A stretch of DNA of 64,000 nt, from NCBI GenBank assembly GCA_903862955.1, contig CAIPAH010000003.1, positions 232,045-296,044 on the forward strand, read 5' to 3'. Positions 51,657 through 60,546 of the stretch are shown in pieces. The notes under the pieces are model-generated. The model searched no databases and was not told the DNA's origin. It worked only from the letters and a program-made list of their open reading frames with translations. The DNA comes from an uncultured Opitutia bacterium (GTDB lineage: Bacteria > Verrucomicrobiota > Verrucomicrobiia > Opitutales > Opitutaceae). Each line of letters begins with the position of its first letter. Position 1 is the first letter of the stretch. Made by a program: the position numbers and the translations under genes.

Positions 51657-53276
51657 ATGTTCAAGCGCGCGATCATCCTGGCAGCGCTGGTGGCGATCAT
51701 CGCGCTGCCGTTCATCCTGCGGCCGAAGCAACGGGCGCTCGAACGCAGCGATCTCACGCTGGTCATCATCACGCCACACAACGAGGCGATCCGCTCGGAG
51801 TTTGGCCGCGGGTTCCGCGCGTGGTATCAGCAGCGGACGGGCAAGACCGTCCTGATGGACTGGCGTGTCGTCGGCGGCACGAGTGACATCACGCGCTACC
51901 TCGAGTCGGAGTATGTCGCGTCGTTCAAGAGTTACTGGACGGGAAAACTCGGCCGCCCGTGGACCGCGGAAATCCAGAACGGCTTCACGAATCCCAAGCT
52001 GCCGGCGGACACCCCGGCCGTGGTGCAGGAGGCGCGGAAGGTGTTCCTCGCCTCGGAGGTGAGCTGCGGGATCGATCTGTTCTTCGGCGGCGGCAGTTAC
52101 GATTTCATCCGGCAAGCGCAGGCGGGGCGCCTGGTGCGCACGGCGTTGTTGGAACAACACCCGGAGTGGTTCACGGCGTCGGTCATCGTTCCGGCGTTCT
52201 CGGGGGAAGTCTTCTATGATCCCAAGGGGCTGTGGTTCGGCAACGTGCTCAGCACCTACGGCATCCTCTACAACAAGGACTCACTGGCGCGGCTGGGGAT
52301 CACGCACCCGCCGCAGCGCTGGGGCGACCTGACGGATCCGAAATATCTCGGGGAACTTGCGTTGGCGGATCCAACCAAGAGCGGGTCGATGGCCCGGGCG
52401 TTCGAATACGTCATCCAGCAGCAGATCGAGCAGCAGATCGCTGCGCTGCAGGGGCCGACGGGCGCCAAGCTCTCGGCGGAACAAACGGCTCAGGCGGTGC
52501 GGGAGGGTTGGGTCGCGGGACTGCAGCTCATCCAGCTCATTGGGGCGAACGGAAGGTATTTTACCGACAGCTCGCAGAAACCGCCGATCGACGTGTCGCA
52601 GGGCGATTGCGCCGCGGGCATCTCGATTGATTTCTACGGCCGATCGCAGGCTGAGGTGACAGAGGAGCGCGGCAGCGGCACACCTCGGCTGGGTTTCGTG
52701 GTACCGCGCGGTGGCACGGTGAGCTCGGTGGACCCGATCGCGCTGCTGCGCGGCGCGCCGGACCGCGCGGTGGCGGAGGCGTTCATCGAATACACGCTGA
52801 CGATGGAAGGACAGAAGCTATGGAATTTCAAACCGGGCACGCCAGGTGGTCCGGTGCGATTTGCGCTGCGGCGGCTGCCGGTGCGACAGGATTTTTACGC
52901 GCACGATGAGTGGAAGGCTTACCGCAGCGATCCCGACGCCGCGCCGTTCGCGGATGAGGAGCACCTCGTGTATCACCCGGAATGGACGAGCGCCATTTTT
53001 CGGGAAATGGCCTTCGTGGTCGGCGCGATGTGTCTCGATACGCACGACGAGCTCGTGGTGGCATGGCGGGCGGTGAATGCCGCGGGGCGGCCGCCGCAGG
53101 CGATGGCGAAGCTCAGTGACATGTCGCTCGTCAGCTACGAACGGACACGGGGCACGATTCGGCAGGCGTTCAATTCAAAGGACAAAGTCGACGAAGTCCG
53201 CATCGCGAGCGAGCTGGACGCGGCCTTCCGGCGGCAGTATCGCGAGGCGGAGGAACTGGCCCGCGCGGGGAAATAG
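51657..53276 (+). CDS. Extracellular solute-binding protein (Fe3+-type ABC, large)
   Basis: A 539-residue protein with an N-terminal signal anchor (AIILAALVAIIALPFILRP) and no lipobox Cys. The binding domain has LTLVIITPHNEAIRSEFGRG, IDLFFGGGSYDFIRQAQAG, LSTYGILYNKDSLARLG and IDFYGRSQAEV, resembling FutA/FbpA-like cluster D proteins. It is about 200 residues longer than a typical FbpA, the extra part at the C-terminus. It is cotranscribed with the ATPase. The ligand is unproven. Confidence 0.82.
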   Translation: MFKRAIILAALVAIIALPFILRPKQRALERSDLTLVIITPHNEAIRSEFGRGFRAWYQQRTGKTVLMDWRVVGGTSDITRYLESEYVASFKSYWTGKLGRPWTAEIQNGFTNPKLPADTPAVVQEARKVFLASEVSCGIDLFFGGGSYDFIRQAQAGRLVRTALLEQHPEWFTASVIVPAFSGEVFYDPKGLWFGNVLSTYGILYNKDSLARLGITHPPQRWGDLTDPKYLGELALADPTKSGSMARAFEYVIQQQIEQQIAALQGPTGAKLSAEQTAQAVREGWVAGLQLIQLIGANGRYFTDSSQKPPIDVSQGDCAAGISIDFYGRSQAEVTEERGSGTPRLGFVVPRGGTVSSVDPIALLRGAPDRAVAEAFIEYTLTMEGQKLWNFKPGTPGGPVRFALRRLPVRQDFYAHDEWKAYRSDPDAAPFADEEHLVYHPEWTSAIFREMAFVVGAMCLDTHDELVVAWRAVNAAGRPPQAMAKLSDMSLVSYERTRGTIRQAFNSKDKVDEVRIASELDAAFRRQYREAEELARAGK

Positions 53277-53343
53277 TACAGTAGCGCACTGCGAAGGGAG
53301 AGGACGCTAGGGTGAGGCGCAGCAAGACTGTGCAACGATAGGA

Positions 53344-53790
53344 TCAGAGCTCGGGCTTGCGATAGACGCCCGGGGTGATCCTTTCCATGTGGCCTTCGGG
53401 GCGAGACAGCGGGGTGAAACCGCACTTCGCGTAAAGCCCGTGAGCGTCCCGCGTGATGAGACTCAGCCGCCGCTGGCCTTGAAGTTTGGGATGAGCCAGG
53501 GCGGCCTGCATGGCGGCGTGGGCGAGCCCGCGGCCGCGATGCGCCTCCAGCACATACACGTCACAAAAATAGGCGAAAGTGGCGAAGTCGGAGACGACGC
53601 GGACGAGGCCGACTTGCGCGCCATCGAAGGCGTAGATCCCAATGCAGAGCGAACCTTGCAGCGAACGCGCTACGGTCTCCAACGGGATACCTGCGGCCCA
53701 GTAACTGCGGGTCAGGTAGGCGTGGATTGCCGCGACATCGAGCCGCGCCGGATCATCCGAGATGACGTAGTCGCCGTGGCTGACCTGCAT
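53344..53790 (-). CDS. GNAT family N-acetyltransferase
   Basis: A 148-residue acetyltransferase. The acetyl-CoA loop is YVLEAHRGRGLAHAAMQAAL, preceded by the strand VGLVRVVSDFATFAYFCDV, and the C-terminal GLYAKCGFTPL is typical. The acceptor is unknown. It starts five bases after rpe stops and is the last gene of the rpmF operon. It is convergent with the solute-binding protein gene. Confidence 0.85.
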   Translation of the reverse strand: MQVSHGDYVISDDPARLDVAAIHAYLTRSYWAAGIPLETVARSLQGSLCIGIYAFDGAQVGLVRVVSDFATFAYFCDVYVLEAHRGRGLAHAAMQAALAHPKLQGQRRLSLITRDAHGLYAKCGFTPLSRPEGHMERITPGVYRKPEL

Positions 53791-53795
53791 AGACC

Positions 53796-54464
53796 TCAGC
53801 CCAGGTTGGCAAACGCCGCGGCAAAAGCCGCCCGGTCGGGCGCGCCATAAAACGACGTGCCGGCCACGAATGTGTCGGCCCCGGCGGCATGGCATTCCCG
53901 GGCGGTGGCCAGGTCGATGCCGCCATCGACTTCGAGGCGAAAATTCAGTCCCTGGCTCCGTCGGGTCGCGTCGAGCTGGCGCAGCTTGGGGAGCATGTCC
54001 CGGCGGAACGCCTGTCCGCCGAAGCCGGGCTGGACGGTCATCACGAGGACGAGATCAACCTGGGCCAGAAGGCCCGCAATGGCCGTCGCCGGGGTGCCGG
54101 GATTGAGCACGATACCACACTGGCAGCCGAGCGCCCGGATGCGCGCGAGGGTGCCGGCGTGGTCGTAGGTGGGTTCGATGTGAATGGCGATGAGGTTGGA
54201 GCCGGCCTTGGCGAAGGGTTCGATGTAACGGTGCGGCTCGTCCAACATCAGGTGCGTTTCAAAAAAGAGCTTCGAGCCGGGCCGGAGCGCGGCCACGGTT
54301 TGCGGGCCGAACGACAAGTTGGGCACGAAATGCCCGTCCATGATGTCGAGGTGGATGCGGGGCAGGCCTAGGTCCTCGACGACGCGCACGCTGTCCGCGA
54401 GCCGGGCATGGTCGCCGGCGAGCAGGGAAGGCGAGAGCAGCGGCGGGTGCATGGTGGTCACCAA
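53796..54464 (-). CDS. rpe: Ribulose-phosphate 3-epimerase
   Basis: A 222-residue TIM-barrel enzyme. Motifs are LSPSLLAGDHARLADSV, HLDIMDGHFVPNLSFG, FFETHLMLDEPHRYI, VMTVQPGFGGQAF and LEVDGGIDLATA, holding the metal-binding His and Asp residues. It interconverts ribulose 5-phosphate and xylulose 5-phosphate. Its first seven bases overlap the end of the upstream lptE-like gene if ATG 54464 is used; ATG 54452 is also possible. Confidence 0.95.
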   Translation of the reverse strand: MVTTMHPPLLSPSLLAGDHARLADSVRVVEDLGLPRIHLDIMDGHFVPNLSFGPQTVAALRPGSKLFFETHLMLDEPHRYIEPFAKAGSNLIAIHIEPTYDHAGTLARIRALGCQCGIVLNPGTPATAIAGLLAQVDLVLVMTVQPGFGGQAFRRDMLPKLRQLDATRRSQGLNFRLEVDGGIDLATARECHAAGADTFVAGTSFYGAPDRAAFAAAFANLG

Positions 54465-54970
54465 ACATCCAGCACCGTGCCGCGGACCTTGCCGGCGAGG
54501 GCCTCGGCGAGCAACGGGAGCATCTGGTATTCCGCCTGCAGCTGGCCGCTGTCGGTGAACACATCGCGGTGGACCACGACGGCCCGCTTGTCGAACAGCA
54601 GGCGGCCGTTGCGGTTGTCGCGCAGGGTGCAGACGGTGCCGAGGGTCAGGGAGAATTTCCGGGCCAGGCCGGTGTCATCCTCGCGGGCGGCGGTGACATC
54701 GCGATGATAGTCGTTGATCGTTACGCTGAGCGTGGCGTCGGCCTCGGCGGCGGAATTCACCAGGGTGACGCGGGCGTCCGTGATGAAGGCTTGTCGCAGC
54801 TGCGTGCTCACGATGGTCTGCGCCTGCGGCAGCAACGTCTTGTTCGCCACGGGCTCGACAAACAGCGTCGTGAACCCGGGCTTGCCCTCGGTGCCGAGCT
54901 GGTAATGGGCGCAGCCGGCGAGGCCCAGCAGCAGGCAGGCGAGGAGGAAGGCGGGCAGCCGAAAAGTCAT
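54458..54970 (-). CDS. LptE-like LPS-assembly lipoprotein
   Basis: A 170-residue lipoprotein with lipobox LLGLAGCAHY at about residues 14-23. The mature part has FVEPVANKTLLPQAQTIVST, RQAFITDARVTLVNSAAEAD, LSVTINDYHRDVTA and RAVVVHRDVFTDSGQLQAEY. This is the order expected of LptE, which plugs the LptD barrel and inserts lipopolysaccharide in the outer membrane. Sequence conservation of LptE is low, so the call is likely rather than certain. It lies between bamD and rpe. Confidence 0.68.
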   Translation of the reverse strand: MTFRLPAFLLACLLLGLAGCAHYQLGTEGKPGFTTLFVEPVANKTLLPQAQTIVSTQLRQAFITDARVTLVNSAAEADATLSVTINDYHRDVTAAREDDTGLARKFSLTLGTVCTLRDNRNGRLLFDKRAVVVHRDVFTDSGQLQAEYQMLPLLAEALAGKVRGTVLDVW

Positions 54971-55031
54971 GCGAATGGAGCGAGCAATCGGCTCTTCGGC
55001 CGAAATGACAAACCCAAATCCCGGGGCGACC

Positions 55032-56081
55032 TTAGAAGAACAGAAAGTGCTTCTTCTTCTTCTTGGCCGGCTCGCCAGGAACGGGCTTGCCCATGGCCTT
55101 CGCCTCGACCTGCGCAAGTTTCACCTTGGCCTCGCGGGCGGGCTCCGAGTCGGGATAGGCGGTGATGGCTTCGTTGTAGAACACCCGGGCCGCGAGGTAA
55201 TTGTCCCGCTTGTAGAAATAGAAATCGCCCATCTTGATCTTGCTGACCGCGAGCATCTTTTTCATGTCGTCCAGGCCCTTGGCAGCCTTGCCGAGATTCA
55301 CGTCGTTGGGGAAAAGGATCATGAAGTCCTCGTAATACGTGACGGCCTCGCGCGTGGAGGCCTGGTCGTAATACGGTCCCTGCACCAGCGAAGCGTGCAT
55401 CTGCGCGAGTTTGAAATAGGCGTCAGGGGAGAGCAGGCTCTGCGGATAGCTGTTGATCAGCCGGTCCAGGGCGTCGATCGCCTCGTCCGTTTCCTTCCGG
55501 ATCTGGTGACCACGGGCGATGTTCATCAGGCACAGCGGGGCGTAGTCGCTGTAGGGCGCGTTGTTCACGATGACCTCGAAGTAACCGATGCCGTTGGCGC
55601 GGCCGGTCGTGCCCGGGAACAAGCCCCACATGTACGCGCGCTTGCCGTCGAGCAGGTCGCTCGCGATCCGATACTGCTTGCCGATGATTTCGTTGAAACG
55701 CTTCGTGTTCGGATAGCGGCCAATGAGCTGCTGGTAGGCGTCGAAGGCGTCGTAATACTGCTTCCGCAGGAGCCGCAGGTTGCCCACCCGGTAAAGCGCC
55801 TCGGGGGCGTAGACGGAGTTCGGGTATTTCTTGGCGACCTTCTCGTAGCTGCTGATGGCGGAGCCGTAGCTCTTGTGTTCCTCATCCAGCCGGCCCTTGT
55901 TCATCAGGTCGACGGCCTTGCGGGCCTCGGGCCCACCGATGCCGGCGAAGGCGCCGCCTTCGACGCGCCAGCCCGTTTGGCGGGACCAGACCAGATCGGC
56001 TGCGAGGCGCCCGGGCAGGCAGGAAAGGATGGCCGCGATCACGAGCGCGGGAGCCAGGCGGCGGAGCAGTTTAGGAAGCAT
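55032..56081 (-). CDS. bamD: BamD-like outer membrane assembly protein (TPR)
   Basis: A 349-residue exported protein with about five TPR units (YGSAISSYEKVAKKYPNSVY, AYQQLIGRYPNTKRFNEI, AIDALDRLINSYPQSL, AVTYYEDFMILFPNDV, ARVFYNEAITAYPDSE). It matches BamD, the essential TPR partner of BamA in outer-membrane protein insertion. Unlike E. coli BamD it shows no good lipobox: ILSCLPG is imperfect and a standard cleavage after RLAA is more likely. It lies 11 bases after fabH. It has a Lys-rich tail ending in HFLFF. Confidence 0.85.
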   Translation of the reverse strand: MLPKLLRRLAPALVIAAILSCLPGRLAADLVWSRQTGWRVEGGAFAGIGGPEARKAVDLMNKGRLDEEHKSYGSAISSYEKVAKKYPNSVYAPEALYRVGNLRLLRKQYYDAFDAYQQLIGRYPNTKRFNEIIGKQYRIASDLLDGKRAYMWGLFPGTTGRANGIGYFEVIVNNAPYSDYAPLCLMNIARGHQIRKETDEAIDALDRLINSYPQSLLSPDAYFKLAQMHASLVQGPYYDQASTREAVTYYEDFMILFPNDVNLGKAAKGLDDMKKMLAVSKIKMGDFYFYKRDNYLAARVFYNEAITAYPDSEPAREAKVKLAQVEAKAMGKPVPGEPAKKKKKHFLFF

Positions 56082-56092
56082 GGGCGATAAGT

Positions 56093-57085
56093 TTACCAGC
56101 GAATCAGCGCGGAACCATAGGTCAAGCCCGCCCCAAACGCCACGAGCAGCGTGTAGTCGCCCCGTTTGATACGGCCCGCGCGGCGGGCTTCATCGAGGGC
56201 GATGGGAATCGAGGCGGAGGAGGTGTTGCCGTAGCGGTCCACGTTGACGTAAAAGCGGTCCATCGGGACTTCGAGGTATTGGGAGATGGCCTCGATGATG
56301 CGGAGATTGGCCTGATGGGGGATCACGAGCCCAATCTGATCCGCACGCAGGTGATGATGTTCCAAGATATCCCGCGCCGCCTCTTCCATGGCCCGGACGG
56401 CGATCTTGAAGACTTCCTTGCCCTTCATCTTGAGGAAATGGTCGCCGGCGGCGACGGACTCGGCGCTGGGTGGGGAATTGCTGCCGCCTTTGGGCACGAA
56501 AAGCAGGTCGGTGCTGTCGCCGTAGGCCCCAAGGCGGGTGCCGATCAGGCCCACGCCGGGCTCGTGGCTCACGCCCAGGACCACGGCGCCGGCGCCGTCG
56601 CCGAACAGCACGCAGGTGGTGCGATCCTTCCAGTCGGTGATGGACGAGAGTTTCTCGGCGCCGATGACCAGGGCGCGGCGGTAACGGCCGGAGGTGAGCA
56701 TCGCCGAGGCCGTATCGAGGGCATAGACGAAGCCCGAGCAGGCGGCGTTCAGGTCGAAGCACGGCACATTGGTCCGGATCCCGAGCTTGTGCTGGATGAT
56801 GCACGACGCGGCCGGGATGGTCAGGTCAGGTGTCACCGTGGCCACGATGAGCAGGTCAATGTCGGCCGGCGTCAGCTTGGCATCGGCGAGCGCGGCCTTG
56901 GCGGCGGCGACGGCGAGGTCGGACGTGGCTTCACCCTCGGCGGCGATATGGCGCTCCCGGATTCCGCTCCGGCTGCGAATCCATTCGTCGGACGTGTCGA
57001 CGAGTTTGGCGAGTTCGGCGTTGGTCAGGATGCGCTCGGGCGCATAGGAGCCGGTGCCGAGGATGACGGTGGAAACGTTGGCCAT
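56093..57085 (-). CDS. fabH: 3-oxoacyl-[acyl-carrier-protein] synthase III
   Basis: A 330-residue ketosynthase that starts fatty-acid synthesis from acetyl-CoA and malonyl-ACP. The triad is Cys116 in [14 protein letters not shown], His in [11 protein letters not shown] and Asn in [29 protein letters not shown] and [17 protein letters not shown] are typical N-terminal motifs. It follows plsX by 38 bases in the conserved rpmF-plsX-fabH order. Confidence 0.96.
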   Translation of the reverse strand: MANVSTVILGTGSYAPERILTNAELAKLVDTSDEWIRSRSGIRERHIAAEGEATSDLAVAAAKAALADAKLTPADIDLLIVATVTPDLTIPAASCIIQHKLGIRTNVPCFDLNAACSGFVYALDTASAMLTSGRYRRALVIGAEKLSSITDWKDRTTCVLFGDGAGAVVLGVSHEPGVGLIGTRLGAYGDSTDLLFVPKGGSNSPPSAESVAAGDHFLKMKGKEVFKIAVRAMEEAARDILEHHHLRADQIGLVIPHQANLRIIEAISQYLEVPMDRFYVNVDRYGNTSSASIPIALDEARRAGRIKRGDYTLLVAFGAGLTYGSALIRW

Positions 57086-57123
57086 GGAAAAGGTGTGGTG
57101 GCGACAGATCGGAGGACCCCGGC

Positions 57124-58170
57124 TTACTGGGCGAGCCGTTCGTTCACGAGGGCGATGTCGGCCTCGATGCGATGGTTCATGTCGGCCTTGATGATCTGGC
57201 TGGCGGCGTGGATCGCGCTTTTGATGGCGTGGCGGTTGGAGGAGCCGTGGGCCTTGAGGACGTTGCCGTTGAGGCCCAACAGGGGCGCGCCGCCGTAGCG
57301 CTCGGGGTTGATGCGTTCCTTGAGGGCGCTGAAGGCGGACTTGGCGAGCAGGGCGCCGGTGGCGCGCATGGGGTTGGCCTGGAGTTCCTCGCGCAGCATC
57401 GAGGAGAAGAACTTCACGAGGGACTCCCAGCTCTTGATCATGATGTTGCCGACGAACCCGTCACAGACGACGACGTCGACATGCTCGGCAAACACCTGGA
57501 ATCCCTCGATGGGACCGGCGTAGTTGATGAGCCCGTCGATCCGCCGCAACAGGTCGTTGGTTTCCGTGATCAGGGCGCTGCCCTTGCCCTCCTCGGTGCC
57601 GATGTTCATCAGGCCGACGCGGGGGGAGGCGATGCCCAGCATGACGCGGCAATAGTGGCTGCCGAGGATGGCGTTGTGGACGAGATGCTCGGGCTTGGCC
57701 TCGGGGTTGGCGCCGGCGTCGATGAGGACGAAATGGCCGTTTTCCCGGGGGACGATGGCGGCGAGGGCGGGACGGGCGATGCCCTCCATGGTGCGCAGGC
57801 GGAGGGTGCCGCCGGCCATCAGGGCGCCGGTGTTGCCGCAACTCACGACCACGCTGGCATGGCCGTCGCGGACGAGCTCGATGGCACGAACCATGGAGGA
57901 GTCCTTCTTCCGCTTCAGGGCCATCAGCGGCTTGTCATCCATCGTGATGACCTCCGACGCGTGATGGATGGCGACGTGGTGCCGTCGGCTGAGGCCGGAC
58001 GCGTGCAGGAGCGGGCGGAGGACGGCCTCGTCACCGACGAGGGTGACCGGATTGATGCCCGGATACTGGCGGAGGGCGAGCTTGACGGCCTCCACAATCT
58101 CGGCGGGACCCATGTCGCCGCCCATGGCATCGACCGCAATGCGCCCGGTATCGCCGGAAGAAGTGCCCAT
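57124..58170 (-). CDS. plsX: Phosphate acyltransferase PlsX
   Basis: A 348-residue peripheral membrane enzyme. Signatures are [69 protein letters not shown] and [17 protein letters not shown], ending [19 protein letters not shown]. It makes acyl phosphate from acyl-ACP, feeding PlsY for phospholipid synthesis. It sits between rpmF and fabH, as in many bacteria. Confidence 0.96.
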   Translation of the reverse strand: MGTSSGDTGRIAVDAMGGDMGPAEIVEAVKLALRQYPGINPVTLVGDEAVLRPLLHASGLSRRHHVAIHHASEVITMDDKPLMALKRKKDSSMVRAIELVRDGHASVVVSCGNTGALMAGGTLRLRTMEGIARPALAAIVPRENGHFVLIDAGANPEAKPEHLVHNAILGSHYCRVMLGIASPRVGLMNIGTEEGKGSALITETNDLLRRIDGLINYAGPIEGFQVFAEHVDVVVCDGFVGNIMIKSWESLVKFFSSMLREELQANPMRATGALLAKSAFSALKERINPERYGGAPLLGLNGNVLKAHGSSNRHAIKSAIHAASQIIKADMNHRIEADIALVNERLAQ

Positions 58171-58202
58171 CGCGAGGATGGCGGGGAGGGGAGAACGCGG
58201 AC

Positions 58203-58382
58203 TCAGACCTCGACGTTGAGGATCTGACGACCGCGATACATGCCGTTCTTGGGGTTCACCCGGTGGGGGCGGAAGGCACTGCCATCGGTGGGATCCTTGG
58301 CAAACTCAGGGGCCTGAAAGGCGTTGGCGGCGCGGCGGTTGGCGCTGCGGCGTTTGGATTGCTTGCGTTTCGGATTTGCCAT
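58203..58382 (-). CDS. rpmF: Large ribosomal subunit protein bL32 (no zinc cysteines)
   Basis: A 59-residue protein: MANPKRKQSKRRSANRRAAN, then FRPHRVNPKNGMYRGRQIL. The N-terminus is the bL32 hallmark. It has no cysteine, so the zinc ribbon of classic bL32 is absent. It heads the operon with plsX and fabH. The bases just before its ATG are pyrimidine-rich (CCTTTCCTCCC) and carry no Shine-Dalgarno motif. A promoter is predicted about 70 bases upstream. Confidence 0.93.
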   Translation of the reverse strand: MANPKRKQSKRRSANRRAANAFQAPEFAKDPTDGSAFRPHRVNPKNGMYRGRQILNVEV

Positions 58383-58449
58383 GGGAGGAAAGGAGTTGGA
58401 AGTGTGGGCAGGGCCCTAAAAGCCCGTGATTGAAGGGTGAAAGGGTCGG

Positions 58450-58477
58450 ATTAAAGAGCCGGGTTTTGACGCGTCAA
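58450..58477 (-). promoter_or_regulatory. Sigma70-type promoter of the rpmF operon
   Basis: On the minus strand TTGACG (58477-58472) and TTTAAT (58455-58450) are separated by 16 bases, a good match to -35 and -10 boxes. Transcription would begin near 58443, giving a leader of about 60 bases before rpmF. Confidence 0.55.
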
Positions 58478-58572
58478 GCGCCATAATCGGGGGGAGGCGA
58501 CGGGAATCGCCGCCGGGGTGCAACGGACGCTGGACGTCGCTCGAAACGGCGTCAAATCTCGGTTTCGCGGCC

Positions 58573-59433
58573 ATGTCTCCCACCATCCTCCAGATCATCC
58601 TGCTGGGTCTCATTCAGGGCGCGGCCGAACTGCTGCCGGTCTCGAGTTCTGCGCATGTCATTGTTGCCGAGAAACTCATGGGACTGGACCCGTCCAGCCC
58701 CGAAATGACGTTCCTGCTGGTGATGCTGCATACGGGGACAATGTTCGCGGTGGTGATCTACTTCTGGCAGGCATGGCGGGAGGGCTTCTTTGCCGACCGG
58801 AGGCGGTTTAACGACGCAGTCTGCTGGGTGGGCATTGCGACGCTGTGCACCCTGGCGCTGGGCGGCGCGCTCAAGCTTTTCCTGGAAAAGGTCGTGCTCG
58901 GTGGCGGCAAGGCGGAGATCGAGCACCTGTTCTCCTCGCTCTCGCTGATTGCGGTGGCGCTGGCTGCGGCGGGCGGGTTGATCCTGGTGGCGGCGGTCCG
59001 GACCCGCGAGGACACCCGGCGCGAACAGCTCACCTGGCGGGATTCCGCTTGGATCGGTCTGGTCCAAGGGGTGTGCATTCCTTTCCGCGGGCTGTCGCGC
59101 TCCGGCAGCACGATCTCGGTGGGCCTGCTGGCAGGCGTTGGCCGGAGGCGCGCGGAAGAGTTCAGCTTTGCCCTGGCGGTGGTGCTCACGCCCATCGCCA
59201 TCGCGGCCGAAGGCTGGCGGCTGTTCAAGGCGCAGGGAGCGATTCACGGGGCATCGCATCTGGGCGGGTCGCTCCTCCCGGGGCTGATCGGCCTGGGCGC
59301 GAGTTTTGGCGCCGGCTTGCTGGCCCTGCGCCTGCTGTCGAGGTGGCTGGAGGCGGGACGGTGGCAATACTTCGGCTATTACTGCCTTACCGCGGCCGGG
59401 ATCCTGTTGGTGCTGGCGCAGGCGGGGTTTTGA
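58573..59433 (+). CDS. uppP: Undecaprenyl-diphosphatase (BacA/UppP)
   Basis: A 286-residue membrane enzyme with about eight hydrophobic segments. Motifs are LGLIQGAAELLPVSSSAHV and GLVQGVCIPFRGLSRSGSTI, the second corresponding to the PGxSRSxxT signature with Arg in place of Pro. It dephosphorylates undecaprenyl diphosphate to recycle the carrier for peptidoglycan and surface glycans; extra copies give bacitracin resistance. It is divergent from the rpmF operon and followed by trpD after 69 bases. Confidence 0.93.
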   Translation: MSPTILQIILLGLIQGAAELLPVSSSAHVIVAEKLMGLDPSSPEMTFLLVMLHTGTMFAVVIYFWQAWREGFFADRRRFNDAVCWVGIATLCTLALGGALKLFLEKVVLGGGKAEIEHLFSSLSLIAVALAAAGGLILVAAVRTREDTRREQLTWRDSAWIGLVQGVCIPFRGLSRSGSTISVGLLAGVGRRRAEEFSFALAVVLTPIAIAAEGWRLFKAQGAIHGASHLGGSLLPGLIGLGASFGAGLLALRLLSRWLEAGRWQYFGYYCLTAAGILLVLAQAGF

Positions 59434-59502
59434 GCGCGGGCTCCGGCCTGGGCTAAGCAATTTTATTTGCGGCGCGCCCAGCGGACGCAACGCTCCGCCC
59501 TC

Positions 59503-60546
59503 ATGCCCGTGCTCACGCCACTCACCCAACATGTCTCCGCGGGACGTGACTTGTCCAAGGACGAGGTGATCATCGCCGCGGCGGCACTGGCCACGGCGGA
59601 GGCGAGCGACGAGTCCAAGGAGGCGTTCCTGCTGGCCCTGGCGACGAAGGGCGAATCCGCGGCGGAGATTGCGGCGTTTGCCGAGGCCTTTCGCCTGCGC
59701 GCGATCGATCCGGGTGTGGGCCAGTGGTCGGGCGAGGCGATCGATGTGGTCGGGACGGGTGGCGATCATGCGGGTGCCTTCAATGTTTCCAGTCTGGTCA
59801 CGCTGGTACTCGCCAGTGCCGGCGTAATCGTGATGAAGCACGGCAATCGCGGCGTGACGTCGAAGTGCGGCAGCGCCGACCTGCTGGCGGCGTTGGGGGT
59901 CAACCTCGAGGCGACGCCCGAACAGCTGCGGCGCGCCCTCACGCAGTTGGGTTATGCCTTCTTTTTCGCCCCCGCGTGGCATCCGGGATTCAAGTCCGTG
60001 GTGCTGCCGCGACGTCGCCTGGCCGCGCGCGGGCAGCGGACAATTTTCAACCTCATCGCCCCGCTCATCAATCCCGGCCGGCCGGCTTACGCGCTGCTCG
60101 GAGTGGCGAATGCGTCGCTGGTGGAAAAGATGGCCGGCGCGCTGGGTGCGCTCGGAGGCACGGCGGGACTGGTGTTGCACGGGGTGATCGGCCCCGACCG
60201 CGGGACCGACGAGTTGACCACCGCCACGATCAACCATGTCCGCGGCACGGGCACATTTGCGAACCTCGCCACTGAGTGGCGTGCGGCGGACTTCGGCCTG
60301 CCGTCCGCGCCGTTCACCGACCTACTGGGCGGGGACCTCGCAACGAACCTGGCACTCACCGAGTCCGTGCTGGCCGGCAAGGGGCCGGCGGGACTGACCG
60401 ACACGATCGCCCTCAACGCCGCGCTGGGGCTCTGGATCACGGGGCGGGTGACACACGTCCGCGAGGGCGTGACCATCGCGCGCGAGTTGCTGCTGGGCGG
60501 CGCGGTGGCGGCCAAAATCGCGGCAACGCGGGAATTCTATCACTGA
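59503..60546 (+). CDS. trpD: Anthranilate phosphoribosyltransferase
   Basis: A 347-residue enzyme of tryptophan synthesis. The PRPP site is VVGTGGDHAGAFNVSSL, followed by KHGNRGVTSKCGSADLLAAL (anthranilate and Mg site), FFFAPAWHPGFKSVVLPRR and FNLIAPLINPGRPAY. The usual KHGNR-SSK appears here as KHGNRGVTSK. It stands alone from other trp genes. Its last base is shared with the first base of glmM (TGATG), so the two are translationally coupled. Confidence 0.93.
   Translation: MPVLTPLTQHVSAGRDLSKDEVIIAAAALATAEASDESKEAFLLALATKGESAAEIAAFAEAFRLRAIDPGVGQWSGEAIDVVGTGGDHAGAFNVSSLVTLVLASAGVIVMKHGNRGVTSKCGSADLLAALGVNLEATPEQLRRALTQLGYAFFFAPAWHPGFKSVVLPRRRLAARGQRTIFNLIAPLINPGRPAYALLGVANASLVEKMAGALGALGGTAGLVLHGVIGPDRGTDELTTATINHVRGTGTFANLATEWRAADFGLPSAPFTDLLGGDLATNLALTESVLAGKGPAGLTDTIALNAALGLWITGRVTHVREGVTIARELLLGGAVAAKIAATREFYH

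Noticed and set aside
58456..58500. A plus-strand promoter for uppP using the TTGACG and CATAAT words
   Set aside because: The spacing between the boxes is only about 10-11 bases, too short for sigma70; the minus-strand pairing fits better and serves rpmF.
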